Positions 15,246 to 23,819 of a stretch of DNA of 31,190 nucleotides are shown piece after piece. Positions within the stretch are counted from its first letter, which is position 1. Every line of letters starts with the position of its first letter. The translations under genes and the position numbers were made by a program. Below the pieces are notes generated by a model that was given only the letters and a program-made list of their open reading frames with translations, made no database searches and was not told the origin of the DNA. Origin of the DNA: JALYXS01 sp051003795. Lineage in GTDB: Bacteria; Acidobacteriota; Terriglobia; Bryobacterales; Bryobacteraceae. The DNA lies in contig JBPCKZ010000117.1 in the NCBI GenBank assembly GCA_051003795.1, positions 1 to 31,190 of the forward strand, given 5' to 3'.

Positions 15246-16745
15246 ATGATCAAAACGGGTTTCTTTCCACCATGCAGACAGATCAGCCGCCGCAATCTTC
15301 TGGTCGATTGCGGTATGGGCTTTGCGGGCTTGGCCATCAGCGCCATGCTCGGGCGCGACGGCGTTTTGAACGCCGCGACGGGTACGCCGAGTGTGGAGGG
15401 CTGGCATCCCCCGGATGGCAAACCGCATTTCGCGCCCAAGGCGAAGAACGTTATCTGGCTGTTCATGCAGGGCGGTACGAGTCATCTCGAGAGTTTCGAT
15501 CCGAAACCCGCTCTGAACAAATACGCCGGAAAGACGATCGGCGATACGCCCTACAAAGACGTGCTCGCTTCACCGTTAGTGACGAAGGGCGTGCGCCAGC
15601 CCGTGGCCGGCGTCCGCAAGCTCATGCTGCAATTGTTCCCCATGCAGGTGGGTTACCGGAAGTATGGACAGCTTGGAATCGAGATGTCGGATTGGTGGCC
15701 GAATCTGGGCGAGGTAGTCGATGACATCTCATTTGTCCGTTCCGTGTGGACCACCGATAACGATCACGGCGCTCAGTACCAGTTCCATACCGGACGGCAA
15801 ATGCTCGACGGATCGTTCCCCTCGATCGGCTCCTGGGTGCATTACGGCCTCGGATCGTTGAACGATAATTTGCCGCAGTTCGTCGTTTTAGGCGAACAGG
15901 TCGATGCCTGTTGCGGCGGCAACGGATGTTCCGGCGCGTCGTATCTGGGGCCGCAACACGCGGGCGCCGAGTTCTCGCTCGACCCGAAGAATCCCCTGCC
16001 GTTTGCGGCACCTTCCGGTGAGGTTTACCGCGAGGAACAGAAGAGCGAGTTCGATTTCATCCACAATCTCGATCGGATCGCGCAAACCCGCTATCCGGAA
16101 GATCCGGCGTTGACGGCCCGGATCAAATCGTATGAGCTGGCTTACCGAATGCAGACCACCGTGCCGGAAGTTTTTAATTTCAAAGAAGAGCCGGAGCATG
16201 TCCGCAAGTTGTACGGACTCGATGAGGAGCACACCAGAGCTTTCGGGGAGCGCTGTTTGTCCGCGCGCCGGTTGATTGAAAAGGGCGTGCGCTTCGTGCA
16301 GGTTTATCACGGCGGCGGAAGCCTGATCGAGTGGGACGCGCACTCGGAGCTCAAGAAAAATCACACCAAACTTTGCGGGGAAGTGGATTTACCCATCGCC
16401 GGTCTGTTAAAGGACCTCAAGCAGCGCGGTCTTCTCGACGAAACCATCGTGGTCTGGGGAACGGAATTTGGCCGCACGCCCGGCGTGGAAGGTATGCGCG
16501 GCGGGCGCGACCACCACCCTTACGGATTCACTGCGTGGATGGCCGGGGCCGGCATCAAGCGCGGCGTCATTCACGGCGCGACGGATGAGTTAGGTTTCCA
16601 TGCCGTCGAGAACCGGCATTACGTGACCGACATTCACTCCACGGTAATGCATCTGCTCGGTCTCGATCCGCAGCGTCTCGACGTTCCGGGACAGAAGAGA
16701 CTGGAAGTGGACTACGGCACGCCGATTCGCGAGATTATGGTGTGA
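15246..16745 (+). CDS. DUF1501 domain protein, second copy
   Basis: The 499-residue protein starts on the base after the stop of the DUF1549/DUF1553 gene, so translation is probably coupled. Family features: a Tat-type leader (SRRNLLVDCGMGFAGLAISAML, about 14-35), WLFMQGGTSHLESFDPKP (about 75-92), TEFGRTPG, GGRDHHPYGF and GAGIKRG. Compared with the copy at 6229-7557, the leading motif is GGTSHLESFD instead of GGPSHVDTWD, and there is an insertion rich in Cys and Gly (DACCGGNGCSGASYLGPQ, about 218-235). It is probably periplasmic. The reaction is unknown; the fold suggests phosphate or sulfate ester chemistry. The last 11 bases overlap the convergent enolase-superfamily gene. Confidence 0.9.
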   Translation: MIKTGFFPPCRQISRRNLLVDCGMGFAGLAISAMLGRDGVLNAATGTPSVEGWHPPDGKPHFAPKAKNVIWLFMQGGTSHLESFDPKPALNKYAGKTIGDTPYKDVLASPLVTKGVRQPVAGVRKLMLQLFPMQVGYRKYGQLGIEMSDWWPNLGEVVDDISFVRSVWTTDNDHGAQYQFHTGRQMLDGSFPSIGSWVHYGLGSLNDNLPQFVVLGEQVDACCGGNGCSGASYLGPQHAGAEFSLDPKNPLPFAAPSGEVYREEQKSEFDFIHNLDRIAQTRYPEDPALTARIKSYELAYRMQTTVPEVFNFKEEPEHVRKLYGLDEEHTRAFGERCLSARRLIEKGVRFVQVYHGGGSLIEWDAHSELKKNHTKLCGEVDLPIAGLLKDLKQRGLLDETIVVWGTEFGRTPGVEGMRGGRDHHPYGFTAWMAGAGIKRGVIHGATDELGFHAVENRHYVTDIHSTVMHLLGLDPQRLDVPGQKRLEVDYGTPIREIMV

Positions 16746-17826
16746 TCAACTCCACGCCAAAACCCGGTCCATCCGGCACGAGGGCATACCCTTCCCGATA
16801 CTGTATTGGCGGGTTGGTGGGATGCGTGTCGTAGTACAGGGGACCGATCACGTCATGATCTACCTCTGCGGCCAAAGCGGGCATCGCGATCGCCAACTGA
16901 AGCATGGCTGCGGTGCCTAGATCCGTTTCCAGGTTGCTGCCTATGGTGCATCGCAAACCGGCGGTTTCGGCCATTTGCGCGATCTCGAGCGAGCGCAACA
17001 CGCCTCCGTTCTTGCCGGGATAAACGCTGATCAGGTCGCAGGCTTCCTGCCGGATGGCTTCCAGTGCGTCCTCGCGCGTGAAGATGGATTCGTCGAGCAT
17101 GATCGGAATATTCGTGCGCTTTCGCAATCGGGCGCAACCCCGGAAATTGCCGCGTGCGATAGGCTGCTCGATGGCGCTTATTCCAAGACGTTCCAAATGA
17201 GGAATAGCCCAGAGCGTGTCGCTTTCGTTCCAGCCGCAGTTAGCGTCGACGGCCACGCGGAAACCTTCTCCGACCGCGGATCGGACGGCGGCCACGCGCG
17301 CGACATCGATTGCAGGATCCAAACCGACTTTGACCTTCACGGCGCGAGCGCCTTTCGCGACGGCGGCAAGCGCGACTCTTACCGCCTCGTCCGGAGCGAA
17401 GGCGCCAATGGAAAATCGCAGCCGGATTTCCGGTGGACGCCGCGGGCCGCCGAACAGCATATAAGCGGGCAGGCCGAGTTTCTTTCCCACAAGGTCGAGC
17501 AACGCCATCTCGACCGCAGCCTTCGTGAACGGGTTCCCTTGCAGAACGCGGTCCATGATGCCTGCGAGCGCGCCGATATTCCGCGGGTCTTGTCCGATCA
17601 GCCGGGGCGCGATGATCTCGCGAATGGCGTGCAGCGCGCTTTGCTGTGTTTCGCCGCTCCATACGGCGACGACGGTGGCCTCGCCGTGTCCCGTAGCGCC
17701 ATCGTCGCTCCGGATCGTCACGATTACATAACGCGAGTTTGGATGCGAACCGGCGGCGCTGATAATGGCGACATCGGGGCGAACGACTTGAAAAATCGGA
17801 GTAGCTTCAACCGCCGTGATTTTCAT
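16735..17826 (-). CDS. Enolase superfamily enzyme, muconate-lactonizing/dipeptide-epimerase type
   Basis: The 363-residue protein has the enolase-superfamily layout: capping domain (1-125) and barrel with K-x-K at 164-166 (VKVKVG), metal ligands D194 (DANCGW), E220 (IEQP) and D245 (LDES), and the opposite catalytic lysine K272 (GKNGG). A lysine on both sides of the site marks the muconate lactonizing subgroup, which includes cycloisomerases, dipeptide epimerases and o-succinylbenzoate synthases. The specificity cannot be told apart by eye. It overlaps the SDR gene upstream by 20 bases and is the last gene of a three-gene operon with SDR and symporter. Probably cytoplasmic. The residue set is intact, so it should be active. 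Confidence 0.88.
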   Translation of the reverse strand: MKITAVEATPIFQVVRPDVAIISAAGSHPNSRYVIVTIRSDDGATGHGEATVVAVWSGETQQSALHAIREIIAPRLIGQDPRNIGALAGIMDRVLQGNPFTKAAVEMALLDLVGKKLGLPAYMLFGGPRRPPEIRLRFSIGAFAPDEAVRVALAAVAKGARAVKVKVGLDPAIDVARVAAVRSAVGEGFRVAVDANCGWNESDTLWAIPHLERLGISAIEQPIARGNFRGCARLRKRTNIPIMLDESIFTREDALEAIRQEACDLISVYPGKNGGVLRSLEIAQMAETAGLRCTIGSNLETDLGTAAMLQLAIAMPALAAEVDHDVIGPLYYDTHPTNPPIQYREGYALVPDGPGFGVELITP

Positions 17827-18595
17827 GTTTTTTACTTTCCATTTGTGGCGTTGTTGTGGGCAGCTGCCGGACGGCCGTCAAGCCGCCGTCCACCGGTATC
17901 GTCGCTCCATTCAGGAAAGCCGCCTGATCCGAAGCGAGGAACAGAACGGCCGATGCGATATCGTCCGGGCAGCCGAATTTCCGTCCGGGGTAGAGCGCGA
18001 GCAAGTCGGCGGCAAGTTCCGGACGCTCTTCGTAGTGCAAGCGCGAATTCTCGCTCAGGATGGTTCCGGGGCAGATGGTATTCGCGCGCACGCCGAAGCC
18101 GCCGTAGTGGGCAGCGAGCAATCGGGTGAGCGAGATAATGCCGCCTTTCGCCGCGCTGTAAGCGGCAAAATGAATCCCAACGAGGCCGTTCACGGAGCTG
18201 ATATTGATAATCGCTCCGCTACGCCGTTCCATCATGGATGGCAGTACGGCCTTGGAACACAGGAAGACGCTCTTGAGGCAGATTGCGACCACTTTGTCCC
18301 AGTTCCCCTCCGGGAGTTCATGGAGAAAACCGTCGCCGTGAACGGATGCCGCGTTGTTCACCAGAATGTCTACCGGGCCGGCGAGGTCGAATGCACGTCT
18401 CACGTCGTCGGCCTTCGAGACATCGCCCGTGACTGCGACGCAGAGTCCGCCGGTGGCGGTTTCTTCATTCGCGGCGGCATCCCAATCGACGGAGATCACG
18501 CGCGCGCCTTCGGCGGCGAGCCGCCATACGATCTGTTGCCCGATGCCCGCGCCGCCGCCGGTAACGAGAGCCGTTTTTCCCTGTAGTGACATCAT
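17807..18595 (-). CDS. Short-chain dehydrogenase/reductase
   Basis: This 262-residue classical SDR has the cofactor motif TGGGAGIG (12-19), an acidic D37 at the end of strand 2 (SVDWD) that favours NAD(H) over NADP(H), NNAA (80-83), the catalytic Ser near 133-134 (NISSVNG) and YSAAK (Y146, K150). The family ending PVDGGLTAV is followed by about 20 extra polar residues. ATG codons at 18593-18595 and 18590-18592 are both possible starts. The symporter gene ends only four bases upstream and the enolase-type gene overlaps its 3' end. It most likely oxidises an alcohol or a sugar hydroxyl of the substrate taken up by this locus; the substrate is not identifiable. Confidence 0.92.
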   Translation of the reverse strand: MMSLQGKTALVTGGGAGIGQQIVWRLAAEGARVISVDWDAAANEETATGGLCVAVTGDVSKADDVRRAFDLAGPVDILVNNAASVHGDGFLHELPEGNWDKVVAICLKSVFLCSKAVLPSMMERRSGAIINISSVNGLVGIHFAAYSAAKGGIISLTRLLAAHYGGFGVRANTICPGTILSENSRLHYEERPELAADLLALYPGRKFGCPDDIASAVLFLASDQAAFLNGATIPVDGGLTAVRQLPTTTPQMESKKHENHGG

Positions 18596-18599
18596 GCCG

Positions 18600-20414
18600 T
18601 CAGTTGTTCCTCATCGAAAGTGTCAACCCGGTTTTCAAGAATAGCGCGCCGGAGACGGCGGCCCCCAGCATCGCCGCCCACGCGATCGCCAGGTGTCCGC
18701 CCATGAATCCGAAAAGCGCGACGGTTAGCGCGAAATAGAAAACGATGCCCGCGGCGCACGCGGCCATATCCGCGCCCGTTTCATTATGGACGGCGGCCGC
18801 CTCTTCCGCGCTCAATTGTCTGCGCACCGGCCCCCACCACCCGATCGGTTTGGCTTTTAGATAAAAGGCACGCAGGATTTCCGGCGATTCTTGCCGCGTG
18901 AGCAGCGTAGCGGTCAGAATCGCTGTCCAGCCAAGCGCGAACAGAATGGCGAAGCCCATCCAGAAGGGATACCGATCGAGATTGCTGAACGCGGGAATCA
19001 TCCCATTGAGGTTCCATCCCGCTCGAGTATGAAACCAAGCGCGCATTGAGGGTGGCAAAACCGCGTCCGAGCCAAACCAGATCACGTAGCCTGCTGGAAA
19101 GCCTCCGAGAACACCGACCATATCCCCGATTACGTTCAAGCGCCACCAGAACCACTTCAACCAGGCGAGCGGCAGTGAAAAGACCACCAGCGAAGAGTTG
19201 ATGAACAGCACCCACTCCTGCAGGTGCGCGGGGTCGATCAGAGCGCCGCAGGCGAGCGCCACCACGAGCAGGACACCGGACGACACGCGACTCATCAAAA
19301 CGAGCTCGCGGCCGGAAGCGCGCGGACGAACGGAGCGGCGGTAAACGTCGTTCATTAAATAGCTGGCCGCCCAGTTGCCGAGCGAGGAGAGCGTGGCCAT
19401 GTAGCCGGCGGCCGCGCTCACCAGCAGCAACCCGAATAAGCCTGCGGGAGCGCGCTCGCGAACGACATCGCCCCAAATCGACGCGGGCACGGCGATGCCC
19501 GAGACGGGATAAATCGCCGCGACGGCGAGCCCGACGAGGATGAACGGAATCAGGCGGACCACCAGCGCCAACACTCCGTTGAGCATCTGCCCGAGGACGG
19601 CGTGGAATTCATTCCGAGCGGCCATGTAGCGCTGCGCGGTGAAGCCTTCCCCGGCGAATGGGGACCCGGCGAAGAACAGGCCTTGGATGCACAGCGCGGC
19701 CAGCGAAATCGGCGTGAGCACGCCGCCCCAAGGCAGCGGCTGCAAGAAATTCGCGCCGTGCAACGCCGCCGTGCGGTGCCATACTTCGCCCATGCCTCCG
19801 GCGCGATGAACCAGAAGCACGCCCAAAGCGGTATTCGCCGCAATCAAAATCGCAAACTGCAACACGTCGTTGTACGCCACCGCGAGCAGACCCGAAAGCA
19901 GGCTGTAGAGGATCGTGATCGCGCCAAAGACGACTAACACCTGAACAGGCGGCCAACCCAGCATCGGGCCGATGGTCGCGGCCATCCACGCGCTCGTATA
20001 ACCGAGAGATGTAACACCCCAGACCACGCACGCGTAAAGCCCGTAAACATTCCGATAAACCAATGCCCTGAGGCCTCCATAGCGAAGCTCGATGAACTCA
20101 CCCGTGGTGACCACTTCCAGGCGGCGCCACCAGCGGGCCCATAGGATGGCCACCAGTGGCATCCAGATCACCCAGCTCACCCACGCCATGAGCCACATGC
20201 CCGCGAATCCCGAGAGAAAAAACACCGTGATGAACGCCTGCCCGCCGCCCGTGTAGCTGGCGACGTCGGCGAAGCCGATCACCCACCAGGGCAGTTTCCG
20301 GTCGGCGATAAAAAATTCTTCGACGCCTTGGTTCGCCCGGCTCCGGAAATATAGGGCGATGGCAAGGACCGCAGCCAAATAGATCGCGAGGATCGCCCAG
20401 TCGGGAGCCGTCAT
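18600..20414 (-). CDS. Sodium:solute symporter family transporter
   Basis: The 604-residue membrane protein belongs to the SSS family (SglT/PutP fold). It has about fourteen hydrophobic segments; the opening APDWAILAIYLAAVLAIALYF, the loop EEFFIADRKLPWW and the conserved SYTGGGQAF in the first core helices fit the family, as do GEFIELRYG and YNDVLQF. It imports a small organic solute with sodium across the inner membrane. I chose ATG 20412-20414 because the membrane segment follows directly; the frame reaches 20465 with a non-hydrophobic extension. It heads the operon with SDR and enolase-type enzyme, and is divergent from the TonB receptor, so it could be the inner-membrane step for the same substrate. 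Confidence 0.9.
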   Translation of the reverse strand: MTAPDWAILAIYLAAVLAIALYFRSRANQGVEEFFIADRKLPWWVIGFADVASYTGGGQAFITVFFLSGFAGMWLMAWVSWVIWMPLVAILWARWWRRLEVVTTGEFIELRYGGLRALVYRNVYGLYACVVWGVTSLGYTSAWMAATIGPMLGWPPVQVLVVFGAITILYSLLSGLLAVAYNDVLQFAILIAANTALGVLLVHRAGGMGEVWHRTAALHGANFLQPLPWGGVLTPISLAALCIQGLFFAGSPFAGEGFTAQRYMAARNEFHAVLGQMLNGVLALVVRLIPFILVGLAVAAIYPVSGIAVPASIWGDVVRERAPAGLFGLLLVSAAAGYMATLSSLGNWAASYLMNDVYRRSVRPRASGRELVLMSRVSSGVLLVVALACGALIDPAHLQEWVLFINSSLVVFSLPLAWLKWFWWRLNVIGDMVGVLGGFPAGYVIWFGSDAVLPPSMRAWFHTRAGWNLNGMIPAFSNLDRYPFWMGFAILFALGWTAILTATLLTRQESPEILRAFYLKAKPIGWWGPVRRQLSAEEAAAVHNETGADMAACAAGIVFYFALTVALFGFMGGHLAIAWAAMLGAAVSGALFLKTGLTLSMRNN

Positions 20415-20595
20415 GATTGCTGGACCAACAACGTAGGGTAGCGCGTGTTCGCGAATCGCGCCCATCGTTTTTCGTGGGAAATGGGCGGTTCGCCGATCTC
20501 GTCCAATTGGCTGAACGGCTCGGTTGACTTGGGCGCTCGCTGGCAGTTATAAACCGAAGAAGCTCAAATCTCGAAATTGGTCAAGGGAGACACAG
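20415..20595. promoter_or_regulatory. Divergent regulatory region, symporter operon / TonB receptor operon
   Basis: This 181-base gap contains a strong forward promoter (20524-20553) and, nearer the symporter start, a GC-rich dyad at 20441-20461: GCGCG, then the palindrome TTCGCGAA (20448-20455), then CGCGC. The dyad is a candidate operator for the symporter operon. No regulator gene lies next to it. Confidence 0.4.
20524..20553 (+). promoter_or_regulatory. Sigma-70-type promoter of the TonB receptor operon
   Basis: TTGACT (20524-20529) and TATAAA (20548-20553) are separated by 18 bases (or TTATAA at 20547 with 17). Each hexamer differs from consensus at one position. It ends 42 bases before the ATG at 20596, leaving room for a short leader and a purine-rich GGGAGA at about 20584-20589. 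This also argues against starting the receptor at the TTG at 20524. Confidence 0.6.
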
Positions 20596-23500
20596 ATGAT
20601 CTGCCGTGTACTTGCAATCCAGCTATTGTTAAGTGGCTTCGCGATCTGGGCGCAATCCACCGCCACCATCGTGGGCCGGGTTTCGGACCCGAGCGACGCG
20701 ACGGTCGCCGGCGCAACTGTTATCGCGCGGAACACCGCAACCGGTCTCGAACGCTCGACGGTTTCAGGCGATAGCGGCGATTTCGATCTGCCGCTGTTGC
20801 CCATTACGGGCAGCTATTCGCTCACGATTTCGAAAACGGGATTCTCCCCCCAAGAGCTCACCGGCATCGTTCTCCAGGTAGAGCAGCAAGCGCGTTTCGA
20901 CGTCACCTTGAAGCTCGGCAGCCTGAGCGAAAAGGTGATTGTGGCCGAATCCGCGCCGATGGTCAACACCGATTCGGGCGCTATCGGGCAGGTGATCAAC
21001 AACAAGAGCATTGTCGATCTTCCTCTGAATGGACGTAACTTCACGCAATTGGCCAGCCTTGTGCCAAACGCCGTCGTGCAGACGTCGGGCACTGCCGGTT
21101 CCACGGTTGTCTCGGTCTCCGGCGGGCGTCTCTCGAAGACCGAATTTCTGCTGGATGGAATCGGCATCAACGAGCAGTTGTTCGACGGCGTGGCGATCCG
21201 GCCGTCGGTCGACGCCATTCAGGAATTCAAGATTCTCTCCAACTCCTTCTCGGCGGAATATGGGCGCGGCGACGCCGTGTTAATTGCAACTATCAAAGGC
21301 GGCACGAATCAATATCACGGCGTAGTTTACGAATTTCTGCGCAACGACAAATTGGATGCCCACAACACTTTTCTGCCAAAGAAAGCAGCGTACCGGCAGA
21401 ATCAATTCGGCGGATCGTTTGGGGGGCCGATCGTCAAAGACAAGACTTTCTTCTTCCTGAATTACGAAGGCACCCGCATCCGGCAAGGGAGAGCTTCTTC
21501 GCCGGTGGTGCCGTCGTCCGCATTCCGGAATGGCGATTTTTCGTCGTTGAGCACGCCCATTCTCGATCCTTTGACGAAGATACAATTCCCCGGCAACATC
21601 ATTCCGGCGAACCGGATTAACGCGGCGACCTCATCTTTCCTCAAGTTCATTCCACTTCCCACAACCGCGGCCGGAACGGCTCCTTACGCCGCGCCGTTTA
21701 GCAGCGACGCCGACCAGGCGAACATACGATTGGACCAGCGCCTGGGTTCGAAGAATACCCTGTTCGTCCGGGAGTCGTATGGCCGCCGCAACGATTTCAA
21801 TCCGGGGGCTTACCCGCAAAACGGCGGGTTCACGCAAGACAACCGGACTCATAACGCCGTCGTTTCGGACACGCATATCTTCTCGCCCACCGTGATTAAC
21901 GAACTGCGCCTGGGCTACACGCGGTTCTACAACGCAAACATCAACCAGGGACTCGGCACGAATTATACAACCCAGGCCGGCATCGGTGGATTCGAGCTGA
22001 CGTCGCTCAATTTTCCCGGCTTTCCGCAACTCTCGATCTCCGGATTTGCGGGAATCAACGGCAATGCCTTCCAACCCTTAATCAATCCGACGGACGCCTA
22101 TGAGATCGTCGAAAACGTCCACTGGATTAAAGGCGCGCATACGTTGACATTGGGCACGGATCTCCGCCAATTACGCTTTACCTCGACTAACTCGGCCTTC
22201 TCGCGCGGCAGCTTTAACTTCACCGGCGCGTACACGGGCAATGGCTTCGCCGATTTTCTGACCGGCTACCCGCTCTCCGGCACGCGCGATTTTCCGCGGA
22301 ACCAGTTTGGCGAATACGACGATCGGTATCATTTCTACGTTCAGGACGATTGGAAGGTCAACTCGCACCTGACCCTCAACCTCGGCTTGCGCTACGAGCT
22401 CAATCTGCCGCCCGATTTTCTCAAAGGCCAGGCCGCTAGGTTCGATTTCGTGACTAATCGCATTCAGGTGATGAATCAGGCAAATGGTCAAATCAACCTG
22501 ACCACGCAACAGGTGGCGCAGTTCGCTTATCCGGCTTTCAAAGACGTTTTTCAATCGCCGAAAGACGCCGGCCTGCCCAACAACCTGATCTTCACCGACA
22601 AGAGGGATTGGGCGCCGCGACTTGGCTTGGCATATCGTCCGTTCAATGACAACAAGACCGTCGTCCGCGCCGGTTTCGGTCTATTCTATCTGGCAACCAG
22701 CGGCAACAACACGGTAAGCGTGCCTGTTATCAATGCGCCGTTTATCGTGGATGAGTCGCTGAACCAGCCCACCGTGAACGGTTTTCCCACGCGGCAGATT
22801 CAGACTTTCTTTCCGCCTTTCAGCTCGAGCGCGAATTTCCAAACGCCGCTGGCGTTCGGATTCGATCCGCACATGGTCACTCCGCGCGTAACGCAGTACA
22901 ACATCGCCGTGCAGCGGGAACTTGCCGCCAATTTTGCGGTGGAAGTGGCTTACCTCGGAAGCCAGTCACACCATCTCGAGCGTGAAGTGCAGCCGGCCAA
23001 TTTTCCGCCCATCAATCCGAATGACAACCGGCCTCTCCAGCAGCGGCTGCCTAACCCGCGGTTTGCCGTGGGCGACTACTTCGACACCAGCGGAAACGCG
23101 AACTATAACGGCCTTGAGGTGAAGCTCGAAAAGCGCTACTCGCACGGGTATCAATTCGTCCTGGGCTACAACTGGAGCAAGAATATCGACATGGATACCA
23201 ACGATTCCGGTAGCGGCGGCTCGGACAATCCCTACAATTACCGCACCATGCGCGGGCCGTCCGGTATCGATTTCGGTCAACGTTTTGTCGGCAGCTTCGT
23301 ACTGGAATTGCCGGTTGGGCGCGGCAAGAGGTTTGCCAGCCAGCTTCCCGGCGCCGTGAATGCGATCGTCGGCGGGTGGCAGCTTGCCGGCATCGTAACG
23401 TTTCAGGGTGGTTTCCCCTTCACTCCTACGCTCGGGTCCGCCGATCCGACCAACTCTGGGCGCAACTACGGCCTGCGCCCGAACGTCGGAGGTACCGGAG

Positions 23501-23817
23501 CGGTTTCGAATCCCAGCCGGGATCAATGGTTCAACATCGCGGATTTCCCCATTCCCGCGAAATTTACCCTTGGCAATGCCGGCCGCAACATTTTGCGAGG
23601 ACCGGGGCTATCGAACCAGGACCTTTCTTTGCTCAAGGATTTTCACTTTAGCGAGAGCAAGTTTTTGGAATTCCGCCTGGAATATTTCAACGTGGCGAAC
23701 ATCACGAACCTGTCGAATCCGAACACGTCGGTGGATCTGCCCGCGGTGGGCGGCAGGATCTTCAGCACGTCCACGGCGGCGCGCATCGGACAGGTTGCCA
23801 TGAAGTTTTACTTCTAA
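20596..23817 (+). CDS. TonB-dependent receptor with carboxypeptidase-regulatory-like domain
   Basis: The 1073-residue protein has a signal peptide (MICRVLAIQLLLSGFAIWAQ), a carboxypeptidase-regulatory-like beta-sandwich (about 22-110: TATIVGRVSDPSDATVAGATV), a plug domain (about 120-235: INNKSIVDLPLNGRNFTQL, SGGRLSKTEFLLDGI) and a long beta barrel rich in aromatic and Asn residues, ending in a terminal Phe (MKFYF) as outer-membrane barrels do. This is the Oar-like class abundant in Acidobacteriota, used for energy-dependent uptake of large or scarce substrates such as oligosaccharides or peptides. The ATG at 20596 is chosen from leader and promoter position. No SusD-like partner is present. 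The next gene starts two bases after its stop. Confidence 0.93.
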   Translation: MICRVLAIQLLLSGFAIWAQSTATIVGRVSDPSDATVAGATVIARNTATGLERSTVSGDSGDFDLPLLPITGSYSLTISKTGFSPQELTGIVLQVEQQARFDVTLKLGSLSEKVIVAESAPMVNTDSGAIGQVINNKSIVDLPLNGRNFTQLASLVPNAVVQTSGTAGSTVVSVSGGRLSKTEFLLDGIGINEQLFDGVAIRPSVDAIQEFKILSNSFSAEYGRGDAVLIATIKGGTNQYHGVVYEFLRNDKLDAHNTFLPKKAAYRQNQFGGSFGGPIVKDKTFFFLNYEGTRIRQGRASSPVVPSSAFRNGDFSSLSTPILDPLTKIQFPGNIIPANRINAATSSFLKFIPLPTTAAGTAPYAAPFSSDADQANIRLDQRLGSKNTLFVRESYGRRNDFNPGAYPQNGGFTQDNRTHNAVVSDTHIFSPTVINELRLGYTRFYNANINQGLGTNYTTQAGIGGFELTSLNFPGFPQLSISGFAGINGNAFQPLINPTDAYEIVENVHWIKGAHTLTLGTDLRQLRFTSTNSAFSRGSFNFTGAYTGNGFADFLTGYPLSGTRDFPRNQFGEYDDRYHFYVQDDWKVNSHLTLNLGLRYELNLPPDFLKGQAARFDFVTNRIQVMNQANGQINLTTQQVAQFAYPAFKDVFQSPKDAGLPNNLIFTDKRDWAPRLGLAYRPFNDNKTVVRAGFGLFYLATSGNNTVSVPVINAPFIVDESLNQPTVNGFPTRQIQTFFPPFSSSANFQTPLAFGFDPHMVTPRVTQYNIAVQRELAANFAVEVAYLGSQSHHLEREVQPANFPPINPNDNRPLQQRLPNPRFAVGDYFDTSGNANYNGLEVKLEKRYSHGYQFVLGYNWSKNIDMDTNDSGSGGSDNPYNYRTMRGPSGIDFGQRFVGSFVLELPVGRGKRFASQLPGAVNAIVGGWQLAGIVTFQGGFPFTPTLGSADPTNSGRNYGLRPNVGGTGAVSNPSRDQWFNIADFPIPAKFTLGNAGRNILRGPGLSNQDLSLLKDFHFSESKFLEFRLEYFNVANITNLSNPNTSVDLPAVGGRIFSTSTAARIGQVAMKFYF

Positions 23818-23819
23818 CG

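Noticed and set aside
16975..18129. A 384-residue plus-strand open frame, and others at 3751-4656, 10985-11815 and 17816-18586
   Set aside because: All are antisense to genes with clear motifs (enolase type, SDR, barrel, prepeptidase-type) and show no domain or leader of their own.
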